Shown: positions 7,192-15,945 of the stretch, piece after piece
Position numbering within the stretch: position 1 is the stretch's first letter
Layout: every line of letters begins with the position of its first letter
DNA from: DASQHW01 sp038238245
GTDB lineage: Bacteria > Actinomycetota > Acidimicrobiia > IMCC26256 > PALSA-610
NCBI GenBank assembly: GCA_038238245.1
Contig: JBBRXX010000018.1
Span: 1 to 64,000, forward strand
Direction: 5' to 3'
Length of the DNA: 64,000 nucleotides
Notes under the pieces: generated by a model
What the model was told of the DNA's origin: nothing
What the model saw: only the letters and a program-made list of their open reading frames with translations
The model's database searches: none
Made by a program: the position numbers and the translations under genes

Positions 7192-8591
7192 CCCCCGCCC
7201 TCGAGATCTCGGCCGACGTGCGTGCCGGCCGGCGGTCGGCGCGCGACGTGCTCGAGGAGCATCTCTCCCGTATCGACGCGCGCGAGGGCGACATCCACGC
7301 GTTCAACCTCGTGCTCGCCGACGAGGCCCGCGCCGCGGCGGACGCCGTCGACGCGTCCGACGACAAGGGGCCGCTCGCCGGGGTGCCGATCGCGATCAAG
7401 GACAACATGTGCACGCGCGGCATCCCCACGACGTGCTCGTCGCGCATTCTCGGCCAGTGGAAGCCGCCGTACGACGCCACGGTGATCGAGCGCGTGCGGG
7501 CGGCCGGCGCTGTGATCGTGGGCAAGACGAACCTCGACGAGTTCGCGATGGGTTCGTCCACCGAGAATTCTGCGTTCGGGCCGACGCGCAATCCGCGCGA
7601 CGTGACGCGCGTGCCCGGCGGCTCCAGCGGCGGTTCGGCCGCTGCAGTCGCGGCCGGGTTCGCGCCGCTCGCAATCGGCTCCGACACCGGCGGTTCGATC
7701 CGCCAACCGGCCGCGTTGTGCGGTGTCGTCGGCGCCAAGCCGACGTACGGCACCGTGTCCCGCTACGGCCTCGTTGCATTCGCGTCGTCGCTGGACCAGA
7801 TCGGGCCGTTCGCGTCGAACATCGATGACGCGGCGCTTCTCCTCGAGGCGATCTGGGCGCACGACCCATGCGACTCGACGTCGATCCCGGGCGCGCGACC
7901 GTCGTTGGACACCGGCAACGACGTGCGCGGGTTGCGCGTCGGCCTGATCGACGAGATGGTCACGGCCGACGGCATCGAGCCCGCCGTACGCGACGCCGTG
8001 GTGCAGGCTGCGGACGCGCTCGCGGCTGCCGGTGCCGAGGTGGATTCGGTCTCGCTGCCGTCGACGCGGTACGGCATCTCGGCCTATTACCTGATCGCAC
8101 CGGCCGAGGCGTCGTCGAATCTCGCGCGCTACGACGGCGTGCGGTACGGGTTGCGCGTTCCCGGTAACGACGTCGCGGAGATGAATGCGAACACGCGAGA
8201 TGCCGGGTTCGGCCCCGAGGTCAAGCGCCGCATCATGCTCGGCACTTACGCGCTGTCGGCCGGCTACTACGACGCGTACTACGGCCAGGCCCAGCGTGTG
8301 CGCACGCTGATCGTGCGCGACTTCGACCGCGCGTACGACGACTTCGACGTGTTGTTGTCGCCGACCTCACCGACGGTCGCGTTCGAGCTCGGCGCCAAGA
8401 CGGCCGACCCGCTCGCGATGTACCTGTGCGACGTGTGCACGGTGCCCGTGAATCTGTCGGGCCAGTGCGCGATCTCGGTGCCGTTCGGTGAGTCCGGCAA
8501 CCTGCCGATCGGTGTGCAGGTGCTTGCCCCCACGCTCGGCGAGTCGGTGATGTTCCGGGTCGCGCGAGCGATCGAGCGGTCAGCTCCCTGA
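7188..8591 (+). CDS. gatA: Asp-tRNA(Asn)/Glu-tRNA(Gln) amidotransferase subunit A
   Basis: 467-aa glutaminase subunit of GatCAB. It belongs to the amidase-signature family, with the catalytic triad K71 (AIKDN), cis-S146 (GGSSGGS) and nucleophile S170 (SDTGGSIRQPA), spaced as in characterised GatA. Ammonia released from glutamine is channelled to GatB. It begins with a GTG that overlaps the gatC stop and ends 12 bp inside the converging adenosine deaminase gene. gatB is not adjacent; it starts about 2 kb downstream on the same strand after two reverse genes. Confidence 0.96.
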   Translation: MTPALEISADVRAGRRSARDVLEEHLSRIDAREGDIHAFNLVLADEARAAADAVDASDDKGPLAGVPIAIKDNMCTRGIPTTCSSRILGQWKPPYDATVIERVRAAGAVIVGKTNLDEFAMGSSTENSAFGPTRNPRDVTRVPGGSSGGSAAAVAAGFAPLAIGSDTGGSIRQPAALCGVVGAKPTYGTVSRYGLVAFASSLDQIGPFASNIDDAALLLEAIWAHDPCDSTSIPGARPSLDTGNDVRGLRVGLIDEMVTADGIEPAVRDAVVQAADALAAAGAEVDSVSLPSTRYGISAYYLIAPAEASSNLARYDGVRYGLRVPGNDVAEMNANTRDAGFGPEVKRRIMLGTYALSAGYYDAYYGQAQRVRTLIVRDFDRAYDDFDVLLSPTSPTVAFELGAKTADPLAMYLCDVCTVPVNLSGQCAISVPFGESGNLPIGVQVLAPTLGESVMFRVARAIERSAP

Positions 8592-9593
8592 GTATTTCTC
8601 GATCTCGGCGCGGATCGTCCGTTTCAGCTCGGGCGGCGCGAACGAAGTCTCGACCGCGACGACCTGGAGTCCTCGCAGCGCGCCCGCGTCGAGGTTGAGC
8701 AGGTCGCGCGCCAGCAGCAGCTCGTCGGTGAGCGTCGTCGAGAAATAGCCCGGATCGTCGGTGTTGAGCGTGACGACCACGCCTCGCTGCACGAGCTCGC
8801 CGACCGCGTGATCGGCGAGCGACGCGCAGGCACCCAACAGGACGTTGCTCGACAACGACACCTCCAGTGGAATGGCGTGTTCGGTGAGGTGCCGGACCAG
8901 GGCGTCGTCCTCGACGGCGCGGATGCCGTGCCCGATACGGTCGGCCTGCAGCGCTTCGAGCGCGCCCCACACGCTGCCGGGGCCGTCCATCTCGCCCGCG
9001 TGCGGGACGCTCCCGAGACCGGCGGCGCGCGCGATCGCGAAGGAGTCCGTGTACTTGCGGGGATCCGAGCCGTATTCGGGGCCGCCCAAGCCGATCGCCA
9101 CGGCGCCTTCCGGCGCGTGCGGACCGGTGAGGAACGCGGCGGTGAAGCGCGCGTCCGGCGGCTCGAACTCACGCGGGATGTCGACGACCCACGCGAGCTC
9201 GACGGCGTGCCGCTCGCGCGCGCGGCGGCGGCCCTCGGCCAGCCCGGCGCAGTAGTCCTCGATCGGGATGCCCCGCTGCACGTGTGAGTACGCGGTCGTG
9301 GTGACCTCGGCGTAGCGCACGTGCTGGCCGGCAAGCTCCAGGGCCAGCGCCTCGGTGGCGTCGGCGAAGTCCTCTCCGGTGCGGAGCACGTCGAGCCCGA
9401 GCATGAACAGCGTGAGGAATTCTTTGAACCCCGAGAATTGGTAGCGCTGCTCGAGGTAGCGGCGGTCGCCGACATCGACACCGTGCCGCTGCGCGAGACG
9501 TTCGATCGTCGGGAGGCGCAGCGACCCTTCGAGGTGCAGGTGCTGCTCGACCTTCGGGAGCCGACGGACGAAGTCGTCGGTTGCGGTGCTCAT
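8580..9593 (-). CDS. add: Adenosine deaminase
   Basis: 337-aa zinc-dependent purine salvage enzyme converting adenosine to inosine. Metal and substrate motifs are in the expected order: HLHLEG near residue 18, HAGE with the catalytic histidine-glutamate region, the RIGHG loop, SLSSN, and NTDDPG with the zinc aspartate. Related family members act on other 6-aminopurines, so the substrate is the most likely one rather than proven. ATG at 9593 gives the start MSTATDDF; GTG at 9602 is an alternative. The gene follows the alpha/beta hydrolase gene closely on the same strand and overlaps the end of gatA by 12 bp. Confidence 0.88.
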   Translation of the reverse strand: MSTATDDFVRRLPKVEQHLHLEGSLRLPTIERLAQRHGVDVGDRRYLEQRYQFSGFKEFLTLFMLGLDVLRTGEDFADATEALALELAGQHVRYAEVTTTAYSHVQRGIPIEDYCAGLAEGRRRARERHAVELAWVVDIPREFEPPDARFTAAFLTGPHAPEGAVAIGLGGPEYGSDPRKYTDSFAIARAAGLGSVPHAGEMDGPGSVWGALEALQADRIGHGIRAVEDDALVRHLTEHAIPLEVSLSSNVLLGACASLADHAVGELVQRGVVVTLNTDDPGYFSTTLTDELLLARDLLNLDAGALRGLQVVAVETSFAPPELKRTIRAEIEKYSGS

Positions 9594-9606
9594 CGACAGC
9601 ACATCC

Positions 9607-10527
9607 TCATCGGCAGAACAGCGCGGTGAGCTTGTTGAACGTGTCGGCGGACTCCCATTGGAGGAAGTGGCCCGCGTCGGGCACGATCACCGGGCCGGTG
9701 CAGTCGAGACACGCGGCCGCGGCCTTCCACGGGAACGACGGCAGCACGACGTGGTCCTCGGGGCCGTACAGCACGAGGGTCGGCACCGGTGTCTGCTCGA
9801 ACAACCGGGGGACGTCCTCCATCGGACGCTTGCCCGCCGACTGCTCGTACACGCCCCAGCTTGCGCGGAGCTTCTGCGCGTCGCCGTACGGCTCCGTATG
9901 GAAGGCGACGTCGTCGGCGGTGAACGCGTTCGACGTCCCCCAGAGCCGGTGCGTGTACATGCCTGCGACGTACCGGCGGCGACGCTCGGGCGTGTCGAGC
10001 TCGGCGAGCAGGCCGTCGGGATCGTTCGCCTGCCGGATGAAGTAGTCGGCCTGGGCGCGCCGCTCGCGTACGTCGTCGCGGGGGAGTCCGGCGGCCGCGT
10101 AGACCTCGTCGAGCGGCGGCGGCACGGTGTTGAACAGCACCTGGCGCGTGACGAACCCCGGCGCGCGCAGGCCGAGGTCGTACAGCACGACGCCGCCGAC
10201 GTCGCCGCCCACGACCGCGCAATGCTCGTGACCGAGGACGTCGTGCACGAGCGCGTAACAGTCGATGGCGTAGGCCGCGATGTCGTAGAAGTCGTCGGGT
10301 GCGAGGCTCGACTCGCCGTGGCCGCGGAAGTCCGGGGCGATCACCTCGAAGCCCGCTTCGGCGAGCGGGCCGACGTTGCGCCACCAGATGCGCTTGCTCT
10401 CCGGGTACCCGTGGAGCAACAGGATCGGTGTGCCGCCCGCGCCCTCGCGCACGTAGGCGATGGTCACGCCGTTGCGGACCTCGGCGGTGTGCGTGGCGAA
10501 TTGCTGAGGGTCGGGCCCCTGCGTCAC
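9607..10527 (-). CDS. Alpha/beta hydrolase, epoxide hydrolase-like
   Basis: 306-aa alpha/beta hydrolase. HGYPES forms the oxyanion-hole region and GGDVGG carries an aspartate as nucleophile, as in epoxide hydrolases and haloalkane dehalogenases rather than serine esterases. The C-terminal DAGHFLQWE supplies the catalytic histidine. The cap region between about residues 135 and 215 is rich in Arg and Tyr. The physiological substrate cannot be read from the sequence. It starts at GTG (10527), 19 bp from the divergent gatB start, so the two promoters must overlap. The add gene begins right after its stop. Confidence 0.82.
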   Translation of the reverse strand: MTQGPDPQQFATHTAEVRNGVTIAYVREGAGGTPILLLHGYPESKRIWWRNVGPLAEAGFEVIAPDFRGHGESSLAPDDFYDIAAYAIDCYALVHDVLGHEHCAVVGGDVGGVVLYDLGLRAPGFVTRQVLFNTVPPPLDEVYAAAGLPRDDVRERRAQADYFIRQANDPDGLLAELDTPERRRRYVAGMYTHRLWGTSNAFTADDVAFHTEPYGDAQKLRASWGVYEQSAGKRPMEDVPRLFEQTPVPTLVLYGPEDHVVLPSFPWKAAAACLDCTGPVIVPDAGHFLQWESADTFNKLTALFCR

Positions 10528-10533
10528 GTCTCG

Positions 10534-10539
10534 TAGTCT
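10534..10539 (+). promoter_or_regulatory. -10 element of gatB
   Basis: TAGTCT lies 7 bases before the gatB GTG. With only 19 bp between gatB and the divergent hydrolase gene, gatB most likely has a leaderless mRNA. Confidence 0.45.
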
Positions 10540-10546
10540 GGCACCC

Positions 10547-12001
10547 GTGCCGTCCTACGAGATCGTCGTCGGCTTGGAGGTGCACGCCGAGCTGGCGACC
10601 ACGAGCAAGCTGTTCTGCGGCTGCCCGAACGAGTTCGGCGACGAACCCAACACGAACATCTGCCCGGTGTGCCTCGGGCTCCCCGGTTCGCTCCCCGTGC
10701 TCAACGAGAAGTCCGTCGAGTTCGCGCTGCGCGTCGCCGAGGCGCTGCACCTGAAGGTGCCGGAACGCTCGGTGTTCGCCCGCAAGAACTACTTCTATCC
10801 CGACATGCCGAAGGACTATCAGACGTCGCAGTACGACATGCCGATCACGATCGACGGCTGGCTCGACGTCGACGGTGCGCGCGTGGGCATCACGCGCGCG
10901 CACCTCGAAGAGGACACCGGAAAGACGTTGCACATGGGCGGCGGCGGACGCATCCACGACGCCGAGTACTCGCTCGTGGACTACAACCGCGCCGGCGTCC
11001 CGTTGCTCGAGATCGTCTCCGAACCAGACATTCGCTCGGCCGAGCAGGCGAAGCGGTACGTCGAGGAGCTGCGCGGGGCGCTGCTCGCAACCGGTGTGAG
11101 CGACGTCAAGATGGAAGAGGGCTCGATGCGGGTCGACGCCAACGTCTCGGTGCGCGCGCCCGGGTCGCAGGAGCTCGGCACGCGCTGCGAGATCAAGAAC
11201 CTCAACTCGCTCCGCTCGTTGCTCCGCGCAATCGACCATGAGGCCGAACGGCAGTGGGCGCTGCTCCAGGCGGGCGAACGCGTCGTGCAGGAGACGCGCC
11301 ACTGGGACGAGGAGGGTGGCCGCACGCGGGCCGGCCGGTCAAAAGAGGAAGCGCACGACTACCGCTACTTTCCCGAACCCGATCTTGTGCCCGTCGCGCC
11401 CACCGACGAGATGCGCGCGCACGTACGGGCCACGATGCCGGAGCTGCCGTCGGAGCGCCGCGCCCGGTACATGCAGGAGTGGGGGATCAGGGAAGAGGAC
11501 GCGCGCGTCCTCGTGGACGTGCCCGGGTTGGGTGCCTACGCCGAGAAGGCCGTCGCGGCGCTCAACGGCGGCGGGACGGCGAAGGACGTCGTCAACTGGG
11601 TGCGCCAGGAGGTGCTGGCGTACCTGAACGAGAGCGGCGGCTCCCCGGCCGAGCTCACGCCCGAGATGCTGGCCGAGCTCGTCGGTTTGTTCGCGGCCGG
11701 TGCGATCTCCCGGCTGCAGGCGAAGGACGTGCTCGACGAGTCGCTGCGCGAGCAGAAATGGCCGCGAGACATCGTCGAGGCCAAAGACATGTCACAGATC
11801 AGCGACGAACAGGTGATCACACGAGCCATCGACGACGTGCTCGCGGCGAATCCCGGCTTCGTCGAGGAGTATCGCGCCGCCGACGACAAAGGAAAGAAGA
11901 AGAAGCGGGGCTTCGTCATGGGTCCGGTGCGGGATGCGCTCGACGGAAAAGCGAATATGCAGGTCGTCTCGCGCTTGTTGGACGAACGACTCTCGTCCTA
12001 G
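10547..12001 (+). CDS. gatB: Asp-tRNA(Asn)/Glu-tRNA(Gln) amidotransferase subunit B
   Basis: 484-aa subunit that activates the carboxylate of misacylated tRNA with ATP and transfers ammonia to it. The N-terminus EIVVGLEVHAEL and the CGCP...CPVCLGLPGSLPVLN zinc and active-site region are classic GatB. A helical linker and the C-terminal tRNA-binding YqeY-like domain (about residues 340-484) complete it; the tail KGKKKKRGFVMGPVRDA is also typical. It is separated from gatCA by two genes on the other strand but has the same orientation, so it needs its own promoter. Confidence 0.96.
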   Translation: MPSYEIVVGLEVHAELATTSKLFCGCPNEFGDEPNTNICPVCLGLPGSLPVLNEKSVEFALRVAEALHLKVPERSVFARKNYFYPDMPKDYQTSQYDMPITIDGWLDVDGARVGITRAHLEEDTGKTLHMGGGGRIHDAEYSLVDYNRAGVPLLEIVSEPDIRSAEQAKRYVEELRGALLATGVSDVKMEEGSMRVDANVSVRAPGSQELGTRCEIKNLNSLRSLLRAIDHEAERQWALLQAGERVVQETRHWDEEGGRTRAGRSKEEAHDYRYFPEPDLVPVAPTDEMRAHVRATMPELPSERRARYMQEWGIREEDARVLVDVPGLGAYAEKAVAALNGGGTAKDVVNWVRQEVLAYLNESGGSPAELTPEMLAELVGLFAAGAISRLQAKDVLDESLREQKWPRDIVEAKDMSQISDEQVITRAIDDVLAANPGFVEEYRAADDKGKKKKRGFVMGPVRDALDGKANMQVVSRLLDERLSS

Positions 12002-12002
12002 C

Positions 12003-13010
12003 TCAGCGGAATCCCGCGAGCACGCGTGCGACCTGTTCGGCGTCGAGCCGGTCGGGGGTGTCGAACGAGACCCGCTGCACCAGGTCGCCGTAGCGCTTCC
12101 GCACGAGTACGCCGATGTCCTCCGGGCGCCCGGAGACGACGAATGTGTCGACGATCTCGTCGGTGATCAACGACGCCATCGTCGCCCAGTCGCCGCCCTT
12201 CGACAAGCGGTTCAGCTCCGGTTGCAGATCGCCCCAGCCGTGCGCGTCGAGCACGACCTTGTACGCAGGCGTCGAGCCGTAGAACGCGAGACGCGGTCGC
12301 ATCGCGGCGCGCCCGGCGGCGAGCTGCTCGTCGGAGTCGGCGACGATGGCCATCAGCGGAAACGCGATCTCGAGATCGGCGAGCGTGCGCCCGCCGAGCG
12401 AGAGGCCGCGCTCCAACGCGGGAAGCGTCGTCTCGCGCATGAACTTCTCGGTCGAGAACGGATGCACCATGAAGCCGTCGGCGACCTCGCCCGCGACCTC
12501 CGTCATGCGCGGTCCGACGCCCCCGAGGAAGATGCGCGGCACGCCGTAGGGCGATGGTCCCGGATTGAAGAAGGGTGTCATCAGTGTGTGGGTGTAGAAC
12601 TCGCCGCGGAACTCGAGCTTGGCGCCTTCGTGCCACGACGCCCAGATCGCACGGACGGCGAGCACGAGCTCGCGCATGCGCGCCGCCGGCTTCGACCACG
12701 GCATCGAGTAACGCTTCTCGATGTGGGGACGGATCTGCGTGCCCAGGCCGAGGTTGAAGCGGCCCCGTGACGCGAGCTGGAGATCGTACGCGCTCTGGGC
12801 GAGCGTCATCGGTGTGCGACCGAACGCGATCACGACCGCGGTCGTCAGCTGCACGCGCTCGGTGTGCTCCGCCGCGAGCAGCAGCGGGAACATCGCATCG
12901 TGCTGGCCCTCGAACGAGTAGATGCCGTCGTAGCCCGCGGCTTCGATCGCGCGTGCGTCCTGCGGCACCTTCAGCAGGTCGGTGGTCCGTAAAGCAGCAT
13001 CGACGAGCAT
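12003..13010 (-). CDS. LLM-class F420-dependent oxidoreductase
   Basis: 335-aa member of the luciferase-like monooxygenase superfamily, of the subgroup that usually uses coenzyme F420 in actinobacteria. The TIM-barrel pattern is clear: AIEAAGYDGIYSFEGQHD, RVQLTTAVV, RGRFNLGLGTQ, and GVPRIFLGGVGPRMTEVAGEVADGFMVHPF, which lines the deazaflavin pocket. The substrate is unknown. Weak AAGAG lies before the ATG at 13010. It converges on gatB with a 1-bp gap and is divergent from the methyltransferase gene. Confidence 0.85.
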   Translation of the reverse strand: MLVDAALRTTDLLKVPQDARAIEAAGYDGIYSFEGQHDAMFPLLLAAEHTERVQLTTAVVIAFGRTPMTLAQSAYDLQLASRGRFNLGLGTQIRPHIEKRYSMPWSKPAARMRELVLAVRAIWASWHEGAKLEFRGEFYTHTLMTPFFNPGPSPYGVPRIFLGGVGPRMTEVAGEVADGFMVHPFSTEKFMRETTLPALERGLSLGGRTLADLEIAFPLMAIVADSDEQLAAGRAAMRPRLAFYGSTPAYKVVLDAHGWGDLQPELNRLSKGGDWATMASLITDEIVDTFVVSGRPEDIGVLVRKRYGDLVQRVSFDTPDRLDAEQVARVLAGFR

Positions 13011-13075
13011 CGTTCACTCTTTCTATGGGTCGACTCCACGCTCCGCTCCCCTGCGGTCGCTTCGCGGTCGTCTCG

Positions 13076-13081
13076 TAAAGT
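13076..13081 (+). promoter_or_regulatory. -10 element of methyltransferase gene
   Basis: TAAAGT lies 8 bases before the ATG at 13090 and no Shine-Dalgarno sequence is visible, consistent with a leaderless mRNA. Confidence 0.4.
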
Positions 13082-13089
13082 ACGCGCGC

Positions 13090-13815
13090 ATGGAGTACGG
13101 ACCGGAAACCTACGGCGAGCGTGTCGCCGACGTCTACGACGACTGGTACAAGCTCGGCGATCCCGCGCCCGAAGCCGCGCTGCTCGCCGAGCTCGCGGCC
13201 GGCGGGCGGGCGCTGGAGCTCGGCATCGGTACCGGGCGGGTCGCGCTCCCGCTCGCAGCGCTCGGGGTCGAGGTGCACGGCGTCGACGCATCTCCCGCGA
13301 TCGTCGAGCGCCTGCGCGCCAAGCCGGGCGGCGACAAGATCCCGGTGACGATCGGCGACATGGCCGACGTCCCGGTCGACGGCGAGTACGCGCTCGTCTT
13401 CATCGTGTTCAACACGTTCTTCATGCTCATCAGCCAGGCGTCGCAGGTTCGTTGCTTCCGGAATGTCGCGAAGCATCTCGTGCCCGGTGGTCGTTTCCTC
13501 ATGCACGCCTTCGTGCCCGACCTGTCGCGTATCGAGTCGGGTTCGCATGTCGGCGTGGGCGAGGCCGCGCTCGATCGCGTGCGGCTCGACGCGACCACGT
13601 ACAAACGGCTCGATCAGCGACTCGACAACACCCAGATGCGCATCACCGAGCAGGGCATTCGTCTCGTCCACACCAGGCTGCGCTACGCATGGCCGCCCGA
13701 GCTCGACCTGATGGCCGAGCTCGCCGGGCTCTCGCTCGAAGCGCGCTACGCGACGTTCGACAAGCAGGCGTTCACCGACGAGAGCGCTTTCCACGTCTCC
13801 GTCTATCGCGCATGA
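13090..13815 (+). CDS. Class I SAM-dependent methyltransferase
   Basis: 241-aa methyltransferase. Motif I is LELGIGTGRVALPLA near residues 42-56, followed by the acidic VHGVDAS loop that binds the SAM ribose and GDMADVPV for the adenine. The post-motif region VFNTFFMLISQASQVRCFRNVAKHLVPGGRFLMHAFVPD is typical of small-molecule methyltransferases. The acceptor is unknown. The frame is open further upstream, but ATG at 13090 starts the conserved protein and has a TAAAGT hexamer 8 bases before it. Its last 44 bp overlap the converging FAD oxidoreductase gene. Confidence 0.85.
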   Translation: MEYGPETYGERVADVYDDWYKLGDPAPEAALLAELAAGGRALELGIGTGRVALPLAALGVEVHGVDASPAIVERLRAKPGGDKIPVTIGDMADVPVDGEYALVFIVFNTFFMLISQASQVRCFRNVAKHLVPGGRFLMHAFVPDLSRIESGSHVGVGEAALDRVRLDATTYKRLDQRLDNTQMRITEQGIRLVHTRLRYAWPPELDLMAELAGLSLEARYATFDKQAFTDESAFHVSVYRA

Positions 13816-15385
13816 TCTGACCGGTGGCGTGCAAGCCGGGGATCCCGGTCACGCCACCGCCGCCGTGCGTCGCGCTGCTCGCCTGGTAGAGACCGGCGAT
13901 CGGCGTGCGGAAGTCGGCGTAGCCGGGTGCAGGCCGCATGTGGAACAGCTGGTCGGGCGACAGCTCGCCGTGGAAGATGTTGCCGCCGACGAGACCATAT
14001 TCGTGCTCCATCTCGTACGGCCCGATGACCTGGCGATGCAGGATCGAGTCGACGAAGCCGGGTGCGACCGCGTCCACCCGAGCGACGACCCGGTCCGCGT
14101 ACGCGTCGAGCTCCTGCGGATCGGGCTTCGACGACCACGTGTGCGGGACCCACTGCGTGAACATCGACACGATGTGGTGGCCGGCGGGGGCGAGCGTGGG
14201 ATCGAACACCGAGGGAATGCAGATATCGGCGAACGGCAACGCGGCGGCGCGGCCGGCGACCGCGTCCTGGAATGCGGACTCGACGTCGTCGAGCGACTCG
14301 GCGAGCACGATCGTGCCGCCGTGCATTTCGGGATCGAATCCGGGCTTCGCGGTGAACTCGGGGAGGCGATCGACCGCGACATTGACCTTCACCGTGCCGC
14401 TGCGCGTCTTCCAGCGGTCGATCCTCTCGATGAAGTCCTCCGGGAGCTGGGCCCGGTCGACGTGCTCGCCGAAGGTGATCTTCGGATGGGTCGCGGCCAC
14501 CACGACGTCGGCGCGCAGCTCCTCGCCCGAGACGAGTGTCGCGCCGCGCACTCGTCCGTTCCGCACGTCGATGCGGGCGACGGGCGCGTCGGTGCGGACG
14601 ACGACGCCGTTCGCTTCCGCGGCGCGTCGCAACGCCTGCGTCACGCCCCCCATCCCGCCTTCGGGGAAGCCCCAGGTACCGAGCTGTCCGTCGCCCACGT
14701 CGCCGATCTTGTGGTGCGCCATGACGTACGCCGTACCGGCTGAACGCGGGCCGGCCCACGTGCCGATCACGCCGCTGACCGACAGCACGCCCTTCATCTG
14801 GGGCGATTCGAAGTGCTCGTCGAGCAGGTCGGCGATGCTCATCGTGAACAGGCGCGTGACGTCGGCGGTGCCGCGCACGTCCAGCCCGCGGAGCCGCCAC
14901 GCGAGGCGGAGCTGATCGAGCAGGTCTCGGGGCCGCCGGGAACCGACGCGGGGCGGGATCGTGGCCAGCAGCGGACCGAGCACCTCGGCGAGTCCGCCGA
15001 GCCACGCGTCCCATCGTTCGTACGCGTCGGCATCGTTGTCGGAGAACTGCTGGATCTGCTCGCGCCTGCGGGCAGGGTCGTCGGGCATCTGGAGGCTGCG
15101 GCCGTCGCGGTACGGCACGAAGTAGCCGTGCTGCGGATACACCTTGTAGCCGTGGCGGTCGAGCGCGAGCTCGCGGACGATCGTCGGCGGCATCAGGCTC
15201 ACCACGTATGAAAGCGCGGTGACCTTGTACGCGGGGCCGAACGGCTGCTCGGTGATCGCCGCGCCGCCGACCTGCGCGCGCCGCTCGAGCACCGTCACGC
15301 GCGCGCCGCGGCGGGCGAGCAGACCGGCCGCGACCAGGCCGTTGTGCCCGCCGCCGACGACGACGACGTCGAACGGTTCGGTCAC
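13772..15385 (-). CDS. FAD-dependent oxidoreductase, phytoene desaturase-like
   Basis: 537-aa flavoprotein of the COG1233 type, which includes carotenoid desaturases and retinol saturases. The N-terminal dinucleotide fold is VVVVGGGHNGLVAAGLL with LERRAQVGGAA next, and the C-terminal FAD motif is YQASSATHGGGGVTGIPG. GTG at 15385 overlaps the stop of the upstream HD gene (GTGA). It is the last gene of a five-gene operon. There are no other carotenoid genes nearby, so its substrate is more likely an intermediate of this operon, with an amine, amino acid or alkene oxidation being possible. Confidence 0.82.
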   Translation of the reverse strand: MTEPFDVVVVGGGHNGLVAAGLLARRGARVTVLERRAQVGGAAITEQPFGPAYKVTALSYVVSLMPPTIVRELALDRHGYKVYPQHGYFVPYRDGRSLQMPDDPARRREQIQQFSDNDADAYERWDAWLGGLAEVLGPLLATIPPRVGSRRPRDLLDQLRLAWRLRGLDVRGTADVTRLFTMSIADLLDEHFESPQMKGVLSVSGVIGTWAGPRSAGTAYVMAHHKIGDVGDGQLGTWGFPEGGMGGVTQALRRAAEANGVVVRTDAPVARIDVRNGRVRGATLVSGEELRADVVVAATHPKITFGEHVDRAQLPEDFIERIDRWKTRSGTVKVNVAVDRLPEFTAKPGFDPEMHGGTIVLAESLDDVESAFQDAVAGRAAALPFADICIPSVFDPTLAPAGHHIVSMFTQWVPHTWSSKPDPQELDAYADRVVARVDAVAPGFVDSILHRQVIGPYEMEHEYGLVGGNIFHGELSPDQLFHMRPAPGYADFRTPIAGLYQASSATHGGGGVTGIPGLHATGQIMRDRRRRGKRSRR

Positions 15386-15945
15386 GCGTTCCCGCTCTCG
15401 GCCGTGCGCTCGGACCGGCGATCGGCGACCTGTTCGAGCAGCGCGCGCCAGCTTTCGAGGCCCGGGACCGACGCCTGCGGGTCCTTGGCCCGCTCGTCGG
15501 CGCGGCGCAGCGCAAGGATCGCGTCGAAATCCGGGTCGAACGCAAGCTGCGAGAGCTCGTCGCGATCGAGCGCACCGCCCTGATCTTCGAGCGTCTCGAC
15601 GCTGCGCACGCTCAGCTGCGAGCGGTACGCGTGATCGGTCGCGACGAGATACCGCTTCGCGACGACGTGCGCGCCCACGAGCCGGGCGACGCGTGCGCCC
15701 AGAAGCGGCGCCACCAGCAACGCACCTCGGCGGTCGTGGTCGCGGTGGTCCGTGGGGTCCGCGATGTCCGACACGTCGTGCACGAGGCCGGCCACGGCGA
15801 GCTCGGGATCGGTGGGATGTTCCGCGCGGAGCAGCGCGCCGCATTGGAGGGCGTGCGAGAGCCCGTCGAGGTGTGGTTCGTCGGACACGGCATGGCCCCG
15901 GCCGAGGAGGACGAGGAGATCGTCGACGGTCGTGAGAGTGGTCAC
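15382..15945 (-). CDS. PhnZ-like HD-domain diiron oxygenase
   Basis: 187-aa HD-domain protein resembling PhnZ, a mixed-valent diiron oxygenase that cleaves C-P bonds, and the HD protein found in phosphonate operons. All six expected iron ligands are present with PhnZ spacing: H31 (SHALQ), H56-D57 (LVHD), H70, H93 (AHVVAKRYL) and D150 (RADERAK). K97, four residues after H93, matches the substrate-binding lysine of PhnZ. The segment VRSVETLEDQGG is also a family signature. The Tyr/Glu lid pair of PhnZ, expected 10 and 7 residues before H31, is replaced by S21 and P24, so the substrate may differ. ATG overlaps the aminotransferase stop. A simple phosphohydrolase is less likely. Confidence 0.8.
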   Translation of the reverse strand: MTTLTTVDDLLVLLGRGHAVSDEPHLDGLSHALQCGALLRAEHPTDPELAVAGLVHDVSDIADPTDHRDHDRRGALLVAPLLGARVARLVGAHVVAKRYLVATDHAYRSQLSVRSVETLEDQGGALDRDELSQLAFDPDFDAILALRRADERAKDPQASVPGLESWRALLEQVADRRSERTAESGNA

